Part shown: positions 41,331 through 50,424 of the stretch, in pieces
Layout: every line of letters begins with the position of its first letter
Numbering within the stretch: the first letter of the stretch is position 1
DNA from: Litoribacillus peritrichatus
GTDB taxonomy: Bacteria; Pseudomonadota; Gammaproteobacteria; Pseudomonadales; Litoribrevibacteraceae
Length of the DNA: 64,000 nucleotides
Direction: 5' to 3'
NCBI RefSeq assembly: GCF_039537985.1
Contig: NZ_BAABBN010000004.1
Location: 682,001-746,000, forward strand
The notes under the pieces: generated by a model
The model's input: only the letters and a program-made list of their open reading frames with translations
What the model was told of the DNA's origin: nothing
Databases searched by the model: none
Position numbers and translations under genes: made by a program

Positions 41331-44300
41331 TTCCATTTTCTAAAAAAATCGCCACTTTCGGTGTGGGGCTGATTCTCAGTTCATCATTTGCGTTTGCTGA
41401 ATCGGCGGCTGATAGCAGTGCAGTAAGCTCGTCTTCAAAGCTTACGCCTGCAGAGCTTGATAAATACGGTTTTGAGAAAGTTGATAAAACGGTTCGTCAG
41501 GAACGCCTGATCAAGCGTTTTAATAATGATAAAAACCGTCTGGAAATGGCGATTGATAACACCAAAGCGCTGATCCTGCAGTCGCATGGTAAACCTTACA
41601 TGCCTGAGCTGTATTTGAGGCTGGCCGAACTTTATATTGAAAAATCGCGCGTTGCCTATTTCTTGAGACGAACCGAGAGTGGTGCAGCAATTACCTCTTC
41701 GCTGGACTCTCTGGAAACCAATGCGTTGAAGCTGAAGGCCATCGAAGTCTATCAGCGAATTTTGAACAACTACCCGAAATTCAAATATCGTGGCAAGGTT
41801 CACTTCTATTTGGCGCATGAATTTCGTGAGTTGAATCGCTTAGAAGAAATGGTGAAACATTATCAGGCGATCATCAAAAATTACCCGCAAAGTGAATATG
41901 TACCGGAATCCTATTTATTGTTGGGTGATTACTTCTTTGATAACAAAAACCTGAAAGACGCTGAAAGCCATTATCAGCAAGTACTGAATTTCCCGAACAG
42001 CTCCGCCATTACCATTGCTCGTTATAAGCTTGCCTGGGTTCACATTAACAATAAGGACTGGTCTGGCGCGATTGCGCTATTGGAGCAATCCATTGAAAAA
42101 GTGGACGAAGATAAAGAATTCTCGGTGGACACTTATTCACGAGTGGATGTACGTTTAGAAGCATTGAACGACATTGCGTTTGTTTTTACGGATCATTACA
42201 AGAAATTATCGCCAGAGGAAACGCTGCAATATTTCAGAGAATACGCCTGGTCCCGGCCTGTCTATTTGGGTGTGCTGGAGAAACTGGCGTATCGCTTCTT
42301 TATTAAAAAGAAGTGGGCACATGCTTCAATGATTTATCGTGAATTGGCTGCCATTCAGCACGAACCGGCCAAACAGCTTGAATACATTGAAAGCCTGTAC
42401 ACTACTACCCGTCATTTGAAAGACTATTCGAATGCCAATATCGATGTGAAAGACATCGCAACGGCATTGAACCGGGTGCGTTACTCGACGCACTACCCAG
42501 AAGAAGGCAAAGCGCGTTATTTTCAAACTTTTGAAATTTATGCCCGAGACTTAGCTACGCAACTGCATGACCTGACCAAACAAGCCAAATCTCAAAAGGC
42601 TGGGTTAGTGCAGACTAAGTCAGACAAAACGAGTTCAAATAAAGCGCAATCAGAACAGGCTAACTTGGAAGAAAGCTCGCTTATCGAAGACTTCTCAAAA
42701 GCTGCCGATGCCTATGAAAGCTATTTGGACGTTTTTGAGGAGAGTGCCGAATACGACAAAATGTCGGTCAACTATGCCGAAGCGTTATTCCTGGCTAAGC
42801 GTTTTGTGGAAGCGGGCGATCAATATGAAACGCTGGCGCTGAAAGACGGCGAGGCGTCCGACGCTGAAAGCATTAATGAAAAGTATCTGTACAGTGCGAC
42901 ACTGTCGTATTACCAGTCCCTGAAAGAGAATCGGGATTCGCTCAATTATTACGAAGTCGTTCAGTCCCAAACCGGCTTGGCCCGCACAGGTACACTGTAT
43001 GCGACGACCTATCCGAACTCCAAGAATACGCCGAATGTGCTGTTTAACGTGGCTTGGATCAAATACGACGAAGGTAAATACGAAGAAGCCATTGAGCAGT
43101 TTACGGCGTTTGCCGAGGCTTACCCATCTGGTAAAGAAGCCGAAGCGGCTATTCGTTTGTCTCTTGATGCGTTTCACGCGCTTGAAGACTACGAAGGTTT
43201 GATTGACTACGGTAAGCAAGTCGCTCAGATCGTAGGTTTGAGCAGCGAGATTTTGTCTGAAACCGCACAGGTCGCCAGCGCGGCGGAAGCCAAGGTCATC
43301 AGTAATCTGACCGTTGCCTCCATGGAAGATTGGGAATCCGGCAAGAACGACATGCTCGAATACGCACAGGCTCACGAGTCAACCGGGTTGGGTGAAGCGG
43401 CCTTGAAAGCCTTGTTTATCTCCAGTAAGGAGAAAAACGACATCGAGACCATGCAGATTGCCGGTAAAAATTACATCAACAAGTATCCGAAATCGGCAGA
43501 GTCTAAGAACATCCTGAATGTGATGATCGAAGCCTCGATTCGTACTCAGCAATATCGGGTACTGGTGGATAATCTGGAAGATTTTGCTCAAAGCTATCCG
43601 ACCGATCCTAATGCGTCTGATTTTTTGTATCAGGCCGCTACTTTGCGTGAAGGTATGAATCAGCTTGGGTTAGCGCGTACTAACTACAATACCTTGCTGT
43701 CCAAGTACGAGATCACGCAAACCATGCGAAAGAACATCGTCCTATCTATGGTTGAAAGTGATTTAAAGAACGGCCAGTTGGCTTCGGCCATTAAACTAAT
43801 GGAAACCAACTTACGGGGCATTTCGCAAGACGATAAAGCGCTATTCAATGCCCGGATCGCATCGCTTTATCATCAGCAGAATAATCCTCAACGAGCAGCG
43901 AGTTACCAGAAAGTGGCAGCGGCTTCCTTCAATGGCGCAGCGGATCACCAGCAAAAAGCGGCCATGTCTGAAATGGTGTATTTGTCGACGGCCAATTATC
44001 AAAACACATATAACGGCCTGAAACTGCAAGGCATCATTGATGAGCAAATCTTCGCGAACAAGACCGAACTGTATGATCACTTGAGCCAGACGCTGTATTC
44101 CGTGCTTGAGTATCAATCGCCCAAGTGGTCGATACTGGCTTGCTTCCGTTTATACGAAGTGAATATGGAGTACGCCAACTTCCTGAATAATGCGCCATTA
44201 CCTGATATGTCGCCGGAAGAGCAGGCTGAGTACAAAGGCTTGATTGCGGCTCAGGCACAAGAGTACATCGACGAAGCGCAGCAATATTTGGAAACCGGTA

Positions 44301-44878
44301 ACGGCTTGGCTGAACGTTTGAACTCGTTCGATCCGTTGTTAACGACCTATGAAAAATCGGCGGGTCAGCAGCAAGTCAGTTCGTTCATGCCGGTGCGTCC
44401 TTCCATTCAAATTGGCGTGGATGCCTTTCAGGATGAGGCCTTACGTGAAATCCACAATCTGGTGTCGAGAGACCCGAAAGACATTAGTTACCAGCTGAAA
44501 TTGGCAAAGACTTACCTGATGAAAGAAGACATTGGCCTGGCTAGAACCATTGCTTCCAACATCGTTAGTGCTTCGCCGGGCCTTGAAAAAGAACAAGCGA
44601 CCGAAGCGCAGATGTTATTGGGCATGACCAGTCTGCTCAGTGGCGATGATAAGCAAGCTCGAAGTGCGCTTGAAAAAGCGATAGAGCTGGATCAGAACAA
44701 CTTTGAAGCGGCGGCCAACCTCGCGGCTTTATATCAACACTATGGGTTGAGCGAACTCGCATCCGGCCTGTATCAAACCATACCGAATGACTGGGAGATC
44801 ACTCATGACGTTAATGAAAAAGCTAAAACCAACCTGACTCAATACCGAGCCAAGCAGGATCAAATGAATCAGGGCTGA
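41327..44878 (+). CDS. Large exported TPR protein
   Basis: 1183 residues with signal peptide (IATFGVGLILSSSFAFA). Nearly the whole mature chain is TPR/Sel1-like helical repeat, e.g. GKVHFYLAHEFRELNRLEEM, YVPESYLLLGDYFFDNKNLK, NVAWIKYDEGKYEEAIEQFT and a last group near the C-terminus (EAQMLLGMTSLLSGDDKQAR). It overlaps the previous gene by 4 bp (ATGA). Size and place suit a periplasm-spanning scaffold like the large TPR subunits of Glt complexes (inference). Confidence 0.85.
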   Translation: MIPFSKKIATFGVGLILSSSFAFAESAADSSAVSSSSKLTPAELDKYGFEKVDKTVRQERLIKRFNNDKNRLEMAIDNTKALILQSHGKPYMPELYLRLAELYIEKSRVAYFLRRTESGAAITSSLDSLETNALKLKAIEVYQRILNNYPKFKYRGKVHFYLAHEFRELNRLEEMVKHYQAIIKNYPQSEYVPESYLLLGDYFFDNKNLKDAESHYQQVLNFPNSSAITIARYKLAWVHINNKDWSGAIALLEQSIEKVDEDKEFSVDTYSRVDVRLEALNDIAFVFTDHYKKLSPEETLQYFREYAWSRPVYLGVLEKLAYRFFIKKKWAHASMIYRELAAIQHEPAKQLEYIESLYTTTRHLKDYSNANIDVKDIATALNRVRYSTHYPEEGKARYFQTFEIYARDLATQLHDLTKQAKSQKAGLVQTKSDKTSSNKAQSEQANLEESSLIEDFSKAADAYESYLDVFEESAEYDKMSVNYAEALFLAKRFVEAGDQYETLALKDGEASDAESINEKYLYSATLSYYQSLKENRDSLNYYEVVQSQTGLARTGTLYATTYPNSKNTPNVLFNVAWIKYDEGKYEEAIEQFTAFAEAYPSGKEAEAAIRLSLDAFHALEDYEGLIDYGKQVAQIVGLSSEILSETAQVASAAEAKVISNLTVASMEDWESGKNDMLEYAQAHESTGLGEAALKALFISSKEKNDIETMQIAGKNYINKYPKSAESKNILNVMIEASIRTQQYRVLVDNLEDFAQSYPTDPNASDFLYQAATLREGMNQLGLARTNYNTLLSKYEITQTMRKNIVLSMVESDLKNGQLASAIKLMETNLRGISQDDKALFNARIASLYHQQNNPQRAASYQKVAAASFNGAADHQQKAAMSEMVYLSTANYQNTYNGLKLQGIIDEQIFANKTELYDHLSQTLYSVLEYQSPKWSILACFRLYEVNMEYANFLNNAPLPDMSPEEQAEYKGLIAAQAQEYIDEAQQYLETGNGLAERLNSFDPLLTTYEKSAGQQQVSSFMPVRPSIQIGVDAFQDEALREIHNLVSRDPKDISYQLKLAKTYLMKEDIGLARTIASNIVSASPGLEKEQATEAQMLLGMTSLLSGDDKQARSALEKAIELDQNNFEAAANLAALYQHYGLSELASGLYQTIPNDWEITHDVNEKAKTNLTQYRAKQDQMNQG

Positions 44879-44897
44879 CACAGAAGCAGCCTGAACC

Positions 44898-44961
44898 GCC
44901 GAAGCCCCTCTCGGGTGTGATTTTTAGATCGTTGATTTCATCAGCGAGGGGTTTCTTCGGC
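44898..44961. other. Imperfect inverted repeat after the large TPR gene
   Basis: GCCGAAGCCCCTC pairs with GAGGGG-TTT-CTTCGGC across a 35-base loop. There is no T-run after the stem, so it may be a processing or attenuation hairpin between the core genes and the surface-protein genes rather than a full terminator. Confidence 0.45.
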
Positions 44962-45058
44962 CTGAAAACATGAAAAAAATGAAAGCTGAACCACAGCTCA
45001 AAGATTGAAGGAAATCGCTTATGGCGACCACAGCAAGCACAAAGAAAGGAGTTAGAAG

Positions 45059-46087
45059 ATGAGGAACTCACTACTTACCTTGGTCGGATACACCGCCCTG
45101 ATCAACACCATGATGCTACCGAACGCATTTTCGGTGGACGGTTACATTGGCAGTGTCTCTGAAATTGAAGAGCAATCATGCAGTAAGTTTCTTGAGTACT
45201 CCTGCCCGGATGCCAATGAAAACACCTATTGCATTACTCAAAAAGACGACGGTGGATATTCAGCACAGTGTCTTTATAACGTGTCTAATGTCAGTTTTAC
45301 CTCGGGCACCAGTGGCAAGATTCATTTCAGCAACAGTACCGATTTTACTGTGTTTGAGTGCTCCACCGACTGTAACAGCCCGCCGGGCCAATTGGGTTTC
45401 ATTGAAGTGATCCTGACACAGCAAGAAGCAGACGATTACGACCAGGACAAATATCCGGACATCATTGATAACTGCATTTTTGTGGCAAACGGCTTGGATG
45501 AAGACGACACCCAAAAGAATACGGATGGTGACAGCTACGGTGATGCCTGTGACAACTGCCCAACGGTCGCCAGCGAAGATCAGAGCGATACCGACGGCGA
45601 TGGCATCGGTGACGTTTGTGATACCAACGACGACGGCTGGTATAACGCCTCAACCAATCAATGGGTGTTTGGTGCCAATGGTGAGTCTGTTGGTGACTCC
45701 CTGGATGATGCCGTGGATAACTGTGACATCGACCCGAACCAACAGCAGGAAGATCTGGACGGTGATGGCATGGGCGATGTTTGTGACAGCGATGCCGACA
45801 ACGATGGTGTGCCTAACTTCGTCGATAACTGTGCGTTAAGTGCCAACCCGGATCAGGCCAACAGTGATTACTTCAGCCTGAGGGACGATGAAGGCAACCG
45901 TTGTGATACCGACTACGACAACGATGGCTTTGAAGATGAAGTAGATAACTGCGTGGCGTTCCATTCTGCCAACCTTGAAGATTCCGATATGGATGGCATT
46001 GGTGATGCCTGTGATAACTGTCCTTCGGTGCCGAACTTTGATCAGACCGATGACAATTTTGACGGTATTGGCAACGCGTGCCAGTAA
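45059..46087 (+). CDS. Exported protein with thrombospondin type 3 repeats
   Basis: A 342-residue protein with a signal peptide (about 1-28) and, from about residue 125 to the end, calcium-binding thrombospondin type 3 repeats: DxDxDGxGD and six DNC motifs (IIDNCIFVAN, ACDNCPTVAS, AVDNCDIDPN, FVDNCALSAN, EVDNCVAFHS, ACDNCPSVPN). The N-terminal 120 residues are a small Cys-containing domain (CSKFLEYSCPDANENTYC). It starts after AAAGGAG, 180 bp beyond the TPR gene. Likely a rigid Ca-dependent surface or periplasmic spacer. Confidence 0.85.
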   Translation: MRNSLLTLVGYTALINTMMLPNAFSVDGYIGSVSEIEEQSCSKFLEYSCPDANENTYCITQKDDGGYSAQCLYNVSNVSFTSGTSGKIHFSNSTDFTVFECSTDCNSPPGQLGFIEVILTQQEADDYDQDKYPDIIDNCIFVANGLDEDDTQKNTDGDSYGDACDNCPTVASEDQSDTDGDGIGDVCDTNDDGWYNASTNQWVFGANGESVGDSLDDAVDNCDIDPNQQQEDLDGDGMGDVCDSDADNDGVPNFVDNCALSANPDQANSDYFSLRDDEGNRCDTDYDNDGFEDEVDNCVAFHSANLEDSDMDGIGDACDNCPSVPNFDQTDDNFDGIGNACQ

Positions 46088-46114
46088 GTTGTACGCCGTA
46101 ATTGGACCAACAGT

Positions 46115-47788
46115 ATGAAACTATTATCAAAATATAAATCAACGCTTTTGGTACTGGTGTTCAGCATGGTCGCTCTTTTGAGCGGCTGTGAAGAAAGCCC
46201 GGACCTACAGCGTGTTGATGAAAGCACTAAGGCCACCATTTCGGGTCGTTTCTTTACGGAAAACCCGGCGGAGTTGTCTTTCCCGATTAAGATCATCTTC
46301 GCGATTGACACCTCCGGTTCCATGGATCTGGCTGACCCTCAGAATCGACGATTGGATGCCGTGCTGGATTTAATCGACCAATACATTGCTTATGAAGACG
46401 TTCAGTTCCAGATTTTCCTTTGGAATAACTCGGTGGAGTATTCGCATCGTCAGGGGCGTCAATATACGTTTACCAACTCCAAAGCGGACATCGAAGCCGT
46501 CATTGACCGGTTCAACAGCGATGCCAATCCGAATGGCGGAGGGACGGAGTTTTACAGTGTCCTGGGTGCCATTGAAGATCAGATTCAGGCAGAATGCCCG
46601 GATGCGGATAACCCGAACCAACTGGATCAGTTGTCGGTGTGCTCTGTGATTTTCTTAACCGATGGTATCCCGGAAGATGGCCGAACCACTGACCCACAAC
46701 TGGGCTATGATCCGGGCTTTGCATCACGCGTAGAAGAAATTCGAACCAATGCGTTAAATGCCGGCATCGGTGCCTTTTATTTCCATACGGTATTTTTGGA
46801 TGGCATTTACCCGGAAGGCAGCAATGAGTTTTTGCGTGCTACCGACCTGTTAACGGACATGTCAGACGCCGGTGGCGGTACTTTCTTCCAGTTCGAGAAT
46901 GCTTCGTCCATTAACTTCGATGTGTTTGATTTCAGTTTAAGTACTGAATTCGAAGTGCGTAACTTCTTTGTTTATAACTACATGGCCGTTCCGGGCTATA
47001 ACGAGCACAACGAGCTGGACATCCTGACCGATACTGACGGAGATGGTTTGCCGGATATCCTTGAAGTGCGAGAAGGCACAAATCCAACGCTTTATGATAC
47101 AGACGACGACGGCCTGGGGGATTTTTTCGAATACGATCTTTCCCTGATCGGCAATGACTTTGATCCCTTGGTGGACAATACCGACACCACCCAACAGTGC
47201 GAACGCAGTGGTTTGCAGTTGGTGTTTCCGGATGAAGACTCAGATTTTCTGAACGACTGTGAAGAGTACTTTTTCTTATCCAGTGTGGATGAGGTGGACT
47301 CGGATGAAGATTACATCCCCGACAGCATAGAAATGCTGACCGGTTCTCAGGTCAATGTGGTGACCGACAACGAAGATTCGGACTTCGATGGTATTCTGGA
47401 CATTCATGAAATCCGCAATCACACACCGATCGATATTGATGCTGAGAAAATTCAGGAGAAAAGCGCTTACAACCTGGAATTGTATGAAAGCAAAAACGTG
47501 ATCCTGCAACAGGGTGACGGTTCCAGTGTGGTCGTTCAGGAGTACAACTTTGTTTACAACAACGTTGAGATCATGGAAACCCAACGCGTGTCGGATTTCA
47601 GCCACCGGTTACTGCCGGATCACACCTTCACCGCAGGGGATAACGTGATCTGCGCCTGGTTGGCGCAAACCCCGAAAGGCCTGCAGGCGTTTGTGCCTGT
47701 CTATAAACGGGCTTGCAAGGTCATCAATTTTTACAATCACAATAAAAGTATTTCATTTGAGCCAGCAGACTTTACGGAAGTTCAATAG
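46115..47788 (+). CDS. VWA-domain lipoprotein with Ca-binding repeats
   Basis: 557 residues. Lipobox LLSGC (Cys about 26) gives a lipoprotein. A von Willebrand A domain (about 58-260) has the MIDAS residues in FAIDTSGSMDLADP, the GGGTEF loop and FLTDGIPEDGR. Then Asp-rich repeats like TDTDGDGLPDILEVREGTNP and DTDDDGLGDFFEYD follow, as in the TSP3 protein just upstream. It begins 27 bp after that gene. Probably binds a ligand or partner protein at the outer membrane through a metal ion. Confidence 0.87.
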   Translation: MKLLSKYKSTLLVLVFSMVALLSGCEESPDLQRVDESTKATISGRFFTENPAELSFPIKIIFAIDTSGSMDLADPQNRRLDAVLDLIDQYIAYEDVQFQIFLWNNSVEYSHRQGRQYTFTNSKADIEAVIDRFNSDANPNGGGTEFYSVLGAIEDQIQAECPDADNPNQLDQLSVCSVIFLTDGIPEDGRTTDPQLGYDPGFASRVEEIRTNALNAGIGAFYFHTVFLDGIYPEGSNEFLRATDLLTDMSDAGGGTFFQFENASSINFDVFDFSLSTEFEVRNFFVYNYMAVPGYNEHNELDILTDTDGDGLPDILEVREGTNPTLYDTDDDGLGDFFEYDLSLIGNDFDPLVDNTDTTQQCERSGLQLVFPDEDSDFLNDCEEYFFLSSVDEVDSDEDYIPDSIEMLTGSQVNVVTDNEDSDFDGILDIHEIRNHTPIDIDAEKIQEKSAYNLELYESKNVILQQGDGSSVVVQEYNFVYNNVEIMETQRVSDFSHRLLPDHTFTAGDNVICAWLAQTPKGLQAFVPVYKRACKVINFYNHNKSISFEPADFTEVQ

Positions 47789-47799
47789 GAGCCATCAAG

Positions 47800-50172
47800 A
47801 TGACACATTTATCTAAAAAGGCATTAGTAACAGCACTAGGGTTTATTATTTTATCGGGCTGCAGCAGTTCAGGCTCAGACAGCAAAGATGAGGACGCTGT
47901 TAATTTAGACGTAAGCGGTGTTCAGGCACTCTCTCAAAACAGCAAAGTTCCGGCTCGGGTATTTCCGGTGGCGGATGTGGATCAATACGAATTCACCGTG
48001 AATGACGCCAACAGCTTGGTGCGTGTTGAAGTGGATGGTGATGCGCTTAACAGCAATATTGAGTTGTCTGTGCTGGTCATGAAACGCTTGGCTGACGGCA
48101 GTTATGAGCAGGTCATGGGCGTGCACAAACAAGAAGGCAGCCGTTCTGTTCAGACTTTGGATGTGGACTTTCTGAATGAAGAGGCCGGTACTCGTTATCG
48201 TGTTCATGTTCGTGACTATAAAGACGATGCCGCCCAGACAACACGGTCTGACGGCAGTTCTGAAAAGTACACCATCACCTGGCGGGTCGGAGGGGCTGCA
48301 ATCAACCCGAACGGCACCAAAGAAGATGGTGAAGTGATTGTCGCTGGCGACAGTGATACTTGTTACACCGGTGAGATCGGTTCCTTCCGTGATGTGGACT
48401 GGATGAATTTCAACGCCAATAATGGCATTTACCGGGTCAGTACTTCCTGGCGCCCTTATAATTCGGACGTTAAAGTCACCCCGCAAATCATGTTGGTGAA
48501 TCCGAGCGGTGATGTTATTCGTACTGTGGTTGCCAACAATAATTCTTCTCAGAATTACATTTTTAATGAGCTGTTAACGGCGGGCTTGCACTCCGTGGTG
48601 ATTTCGGATGTGGGTGATGATGACTTCGATCTGGCTTCGCACTACACCGTGTGTGTTGACCCGGTTACCAGTCAGGAACTGGCGGCAAACGATGAGCAAT
48701 CCAATGCGGTTGTTTATGACAACAGTGGCAGCGTATCCGGTAGTCTGGATTATTCCGGTGACGTTGACTTTTACAGCTTTAATGCGGCCGAAGGCGAGCT
48801 GATAAATTTCAGTTTGGCGACCACCTCAGACAATACCTGTTCTGTGACTTACGAAGTGAATATTTTGAATTCAGCGGGTGAAGGGCTGTTTTCCAAGTCT
48901 TACACCTCTGCCGAACTTCAAAAGGAAATTCAGGTCCGGGCACCGGCGGATGACACCTACGCCATCGGCATTTCCGAAGCGGCATCTTCCGACTGTACCA
49001 CCTACGGTTCCAGTGACGGTTCGTCCATTGAGTACACCCTGAATCTGGATGTGGATTCCATCGCCTTGGCCGACCCGAATGAAGTGGTTGAAACGGGCGT
49101 TTGCTCTTCGCCAACGGCCATGCTGGACGGTGTAGATGAAGGTTCGGAAGAAGGTAAGATCGGTTATGCCGGTGACATTGATTGCTTCCAGATTAACATC
49201 AACGATAACGACACCGATTATCGAACGTTGGAGTTAAGTTTTACTGCTCCTGGCAGTCACGTGGATTATGAACTGGATATCCGTAATAACCGTGGTTTAA
49301 CACAAACGTTTGAAGACACTAATGCTTCTGAAAATGAGGTGCGCTGGGACATCAGCTATCTGATTACACCCACAGCAGCCGGCAGTGGTAATGGTACGGA
49401 AGTCTTTGAATTTCAAGTCAGTGATTTGGGGTGGGACGAAGCCGATACCGTGACGGGTTATACCTTGGCAGCAAAGCTGGTCAAGTTAGAAGAAGCTCAA
49501 AACTCACCTGATCCTGCGCTGGAAGGCGCAACGGACGTCGTTACTGTGCACGAATATTACAAGGAGAATGATGAACAGAAAGCCTTGGCAGGTCTGGCAA
49601 TGGCGGACGATGTCAACAAAGTGGTGATGGATGGTCAGGAATACATGGCCAATGATACATGTTTTGCTGTGGATCGCAGTACGGCCACCACGGTGGATAA
49701 TGTAACGACTATTTCGTTCACTAATTGGTGCTCGGGTTTCATTGATTACTATGGCGATTCTGATTTGTATAAGGTGAATCTGCGCGCACTTTACGATGCT
49801 GCTCGCGGGTTAACAGAGCCAAGTACCAACAGCTTTGTGTGTTCTTACGATGCAACCCTGTTCAGCCCGGCGCCAGGCTCAAACGTTGAATACGCTTGGA
49901 AATTCCATGAAGACGAGAACGTCGACAACGTCATCGCAAGCAATGAATACAATGGTGGGGTGCGAGACAGTAATACCGCGACAGGTGGTGTCTTCTTGCG
50001 AGGCGCACACAGTCGGGATGTGAACTTCTTTACATCCGTCGGAGCTGGCCTTGCTGAGTTACCTGTGTATGTCAGGGTTCTGGACATTCGATTTAATGAT
50101 TTCGATGGCTTCCATGACATCCCTTATTACATGAACTTTTCCATGAATTGCCAAGATGGCAATAGCCCTTAG
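47800..50172 (+). CDS. Lipoprotein with repeated PPC-like domains
   Basis: 790 residues. Lipobox LSGC (Cys about 21) followed by a Ser/Asp-rich linker. The mature chain has several repeats whose cores resemble bacterial pre-peptidase C-terminal domains: VADVDQYEFTVND, FRDVDWMNFNANNG, SGDVDFYSFNAAEGE, AGDIDCFQININD and YGDSDLYKVNLRA. These beta-sandwich modules are typical of secreted or surface-displayed proteins. It is 12 bp after the VWA gene and ends the contiguous operon. Confidence 0.82.
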   Translation: MTHLSKKALVTALGFIILSGCSSSGSDSKDEDAVNLDVSGVQALSQNSKVPARVFPVADVDQYEFTVNDANSLVRVEVDGDALNSNIELSVLVMKRLADGSYEQVMGVHKQEGSRSVQTLDVDFLNEEAGTRYRVHVRDYKDDAAQTTRSDGSSEKYTITWRVGGAAINPNGTKEDGEVIVAGDSDTCYTGEIGSFRDVDWMNFNANNGIYRVSTSWRPYNSDVKVTPQIMLVNPSGDVIRTVVANNNSSQNYIFNELLTAGLHSVVISDVGDDDFDLASHYTVCVDPVTSQELAANDEQSNAVVYDNSGSVSGSLDYSGDVDFYSFNAAEGELINFSLATTSDNTCSVTYEVNILNSAGEGLFSKSYTSAELQKEIQVRAPADDTYAIGISEAASSDCTTYGSSDGSSIEYTLNLDVDSIALADPNEVVETGVCSSPTAMLDGVDEGSEEGKIGYAGDIDCFQININDNDTDYRTLELSFTAPGSHVDYELDIRNNRGLTQTFEDTNASENEVRWDISYLITPTAAGSGNGTEVFEFQVSDLGWDEADTVTGYTLAAKLVKLEEAQNSPDPALEGATDVVTVHEYYKENDEQKALAGLAMADDVNKVVMDGQEYMANDTCFAVDRSTATTVDNVTTISFTNWCSGFIDYYGDSDLYKVNLRALYDAARGLTEPSTNSFVCSYDATLFSPAPGSNVEYAWKFHEDENVDNVIASNEYNGGVRDSNTATGGVFLRGAHSRDVNFFTSVGAGLAELPVYVRVLDIRFNDFDGFHDIPYYMNFSMNCQDGNSP

Positions 50173-50424
50173 GCATTGAGTTGTTGGGCGCTGAGTCTGA
50201 AATATTATCTTGGACAATGCGCTCAGGCTCAGGCCTTAGGCCCCCTACCAGGCTGTTGCGTTTCGTTATCGAGGCCGTTAGGGCAACACAGATAGGAAAC
50301 CAACAACCTGCTATGCCTTTGCTCTAAATTGAGCGCTGCCGGTTCTATTCAAACTTACTATTCATAGGTTAGGTGTGGGTAGGACTGGCATTTTTTAGTT
50401 TCACTATTTTAGGTCGTGATTTAC

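Noticed and set aside
45500..46080. Regular DNC/DGDG repeats as a possible DNA repeat array
   Set aside because: They are protein-level thrombospondin type 3 repeats with variable codons.
50230..50330. Sequence with CACAG and GGAAACC boxes that recalls a c-di-GMP-I riboswitch
   Set aside because: The second conserved strand and tetraloop-receptor pattern are absent, and pairing is poor. It was not called as a riboswitch.
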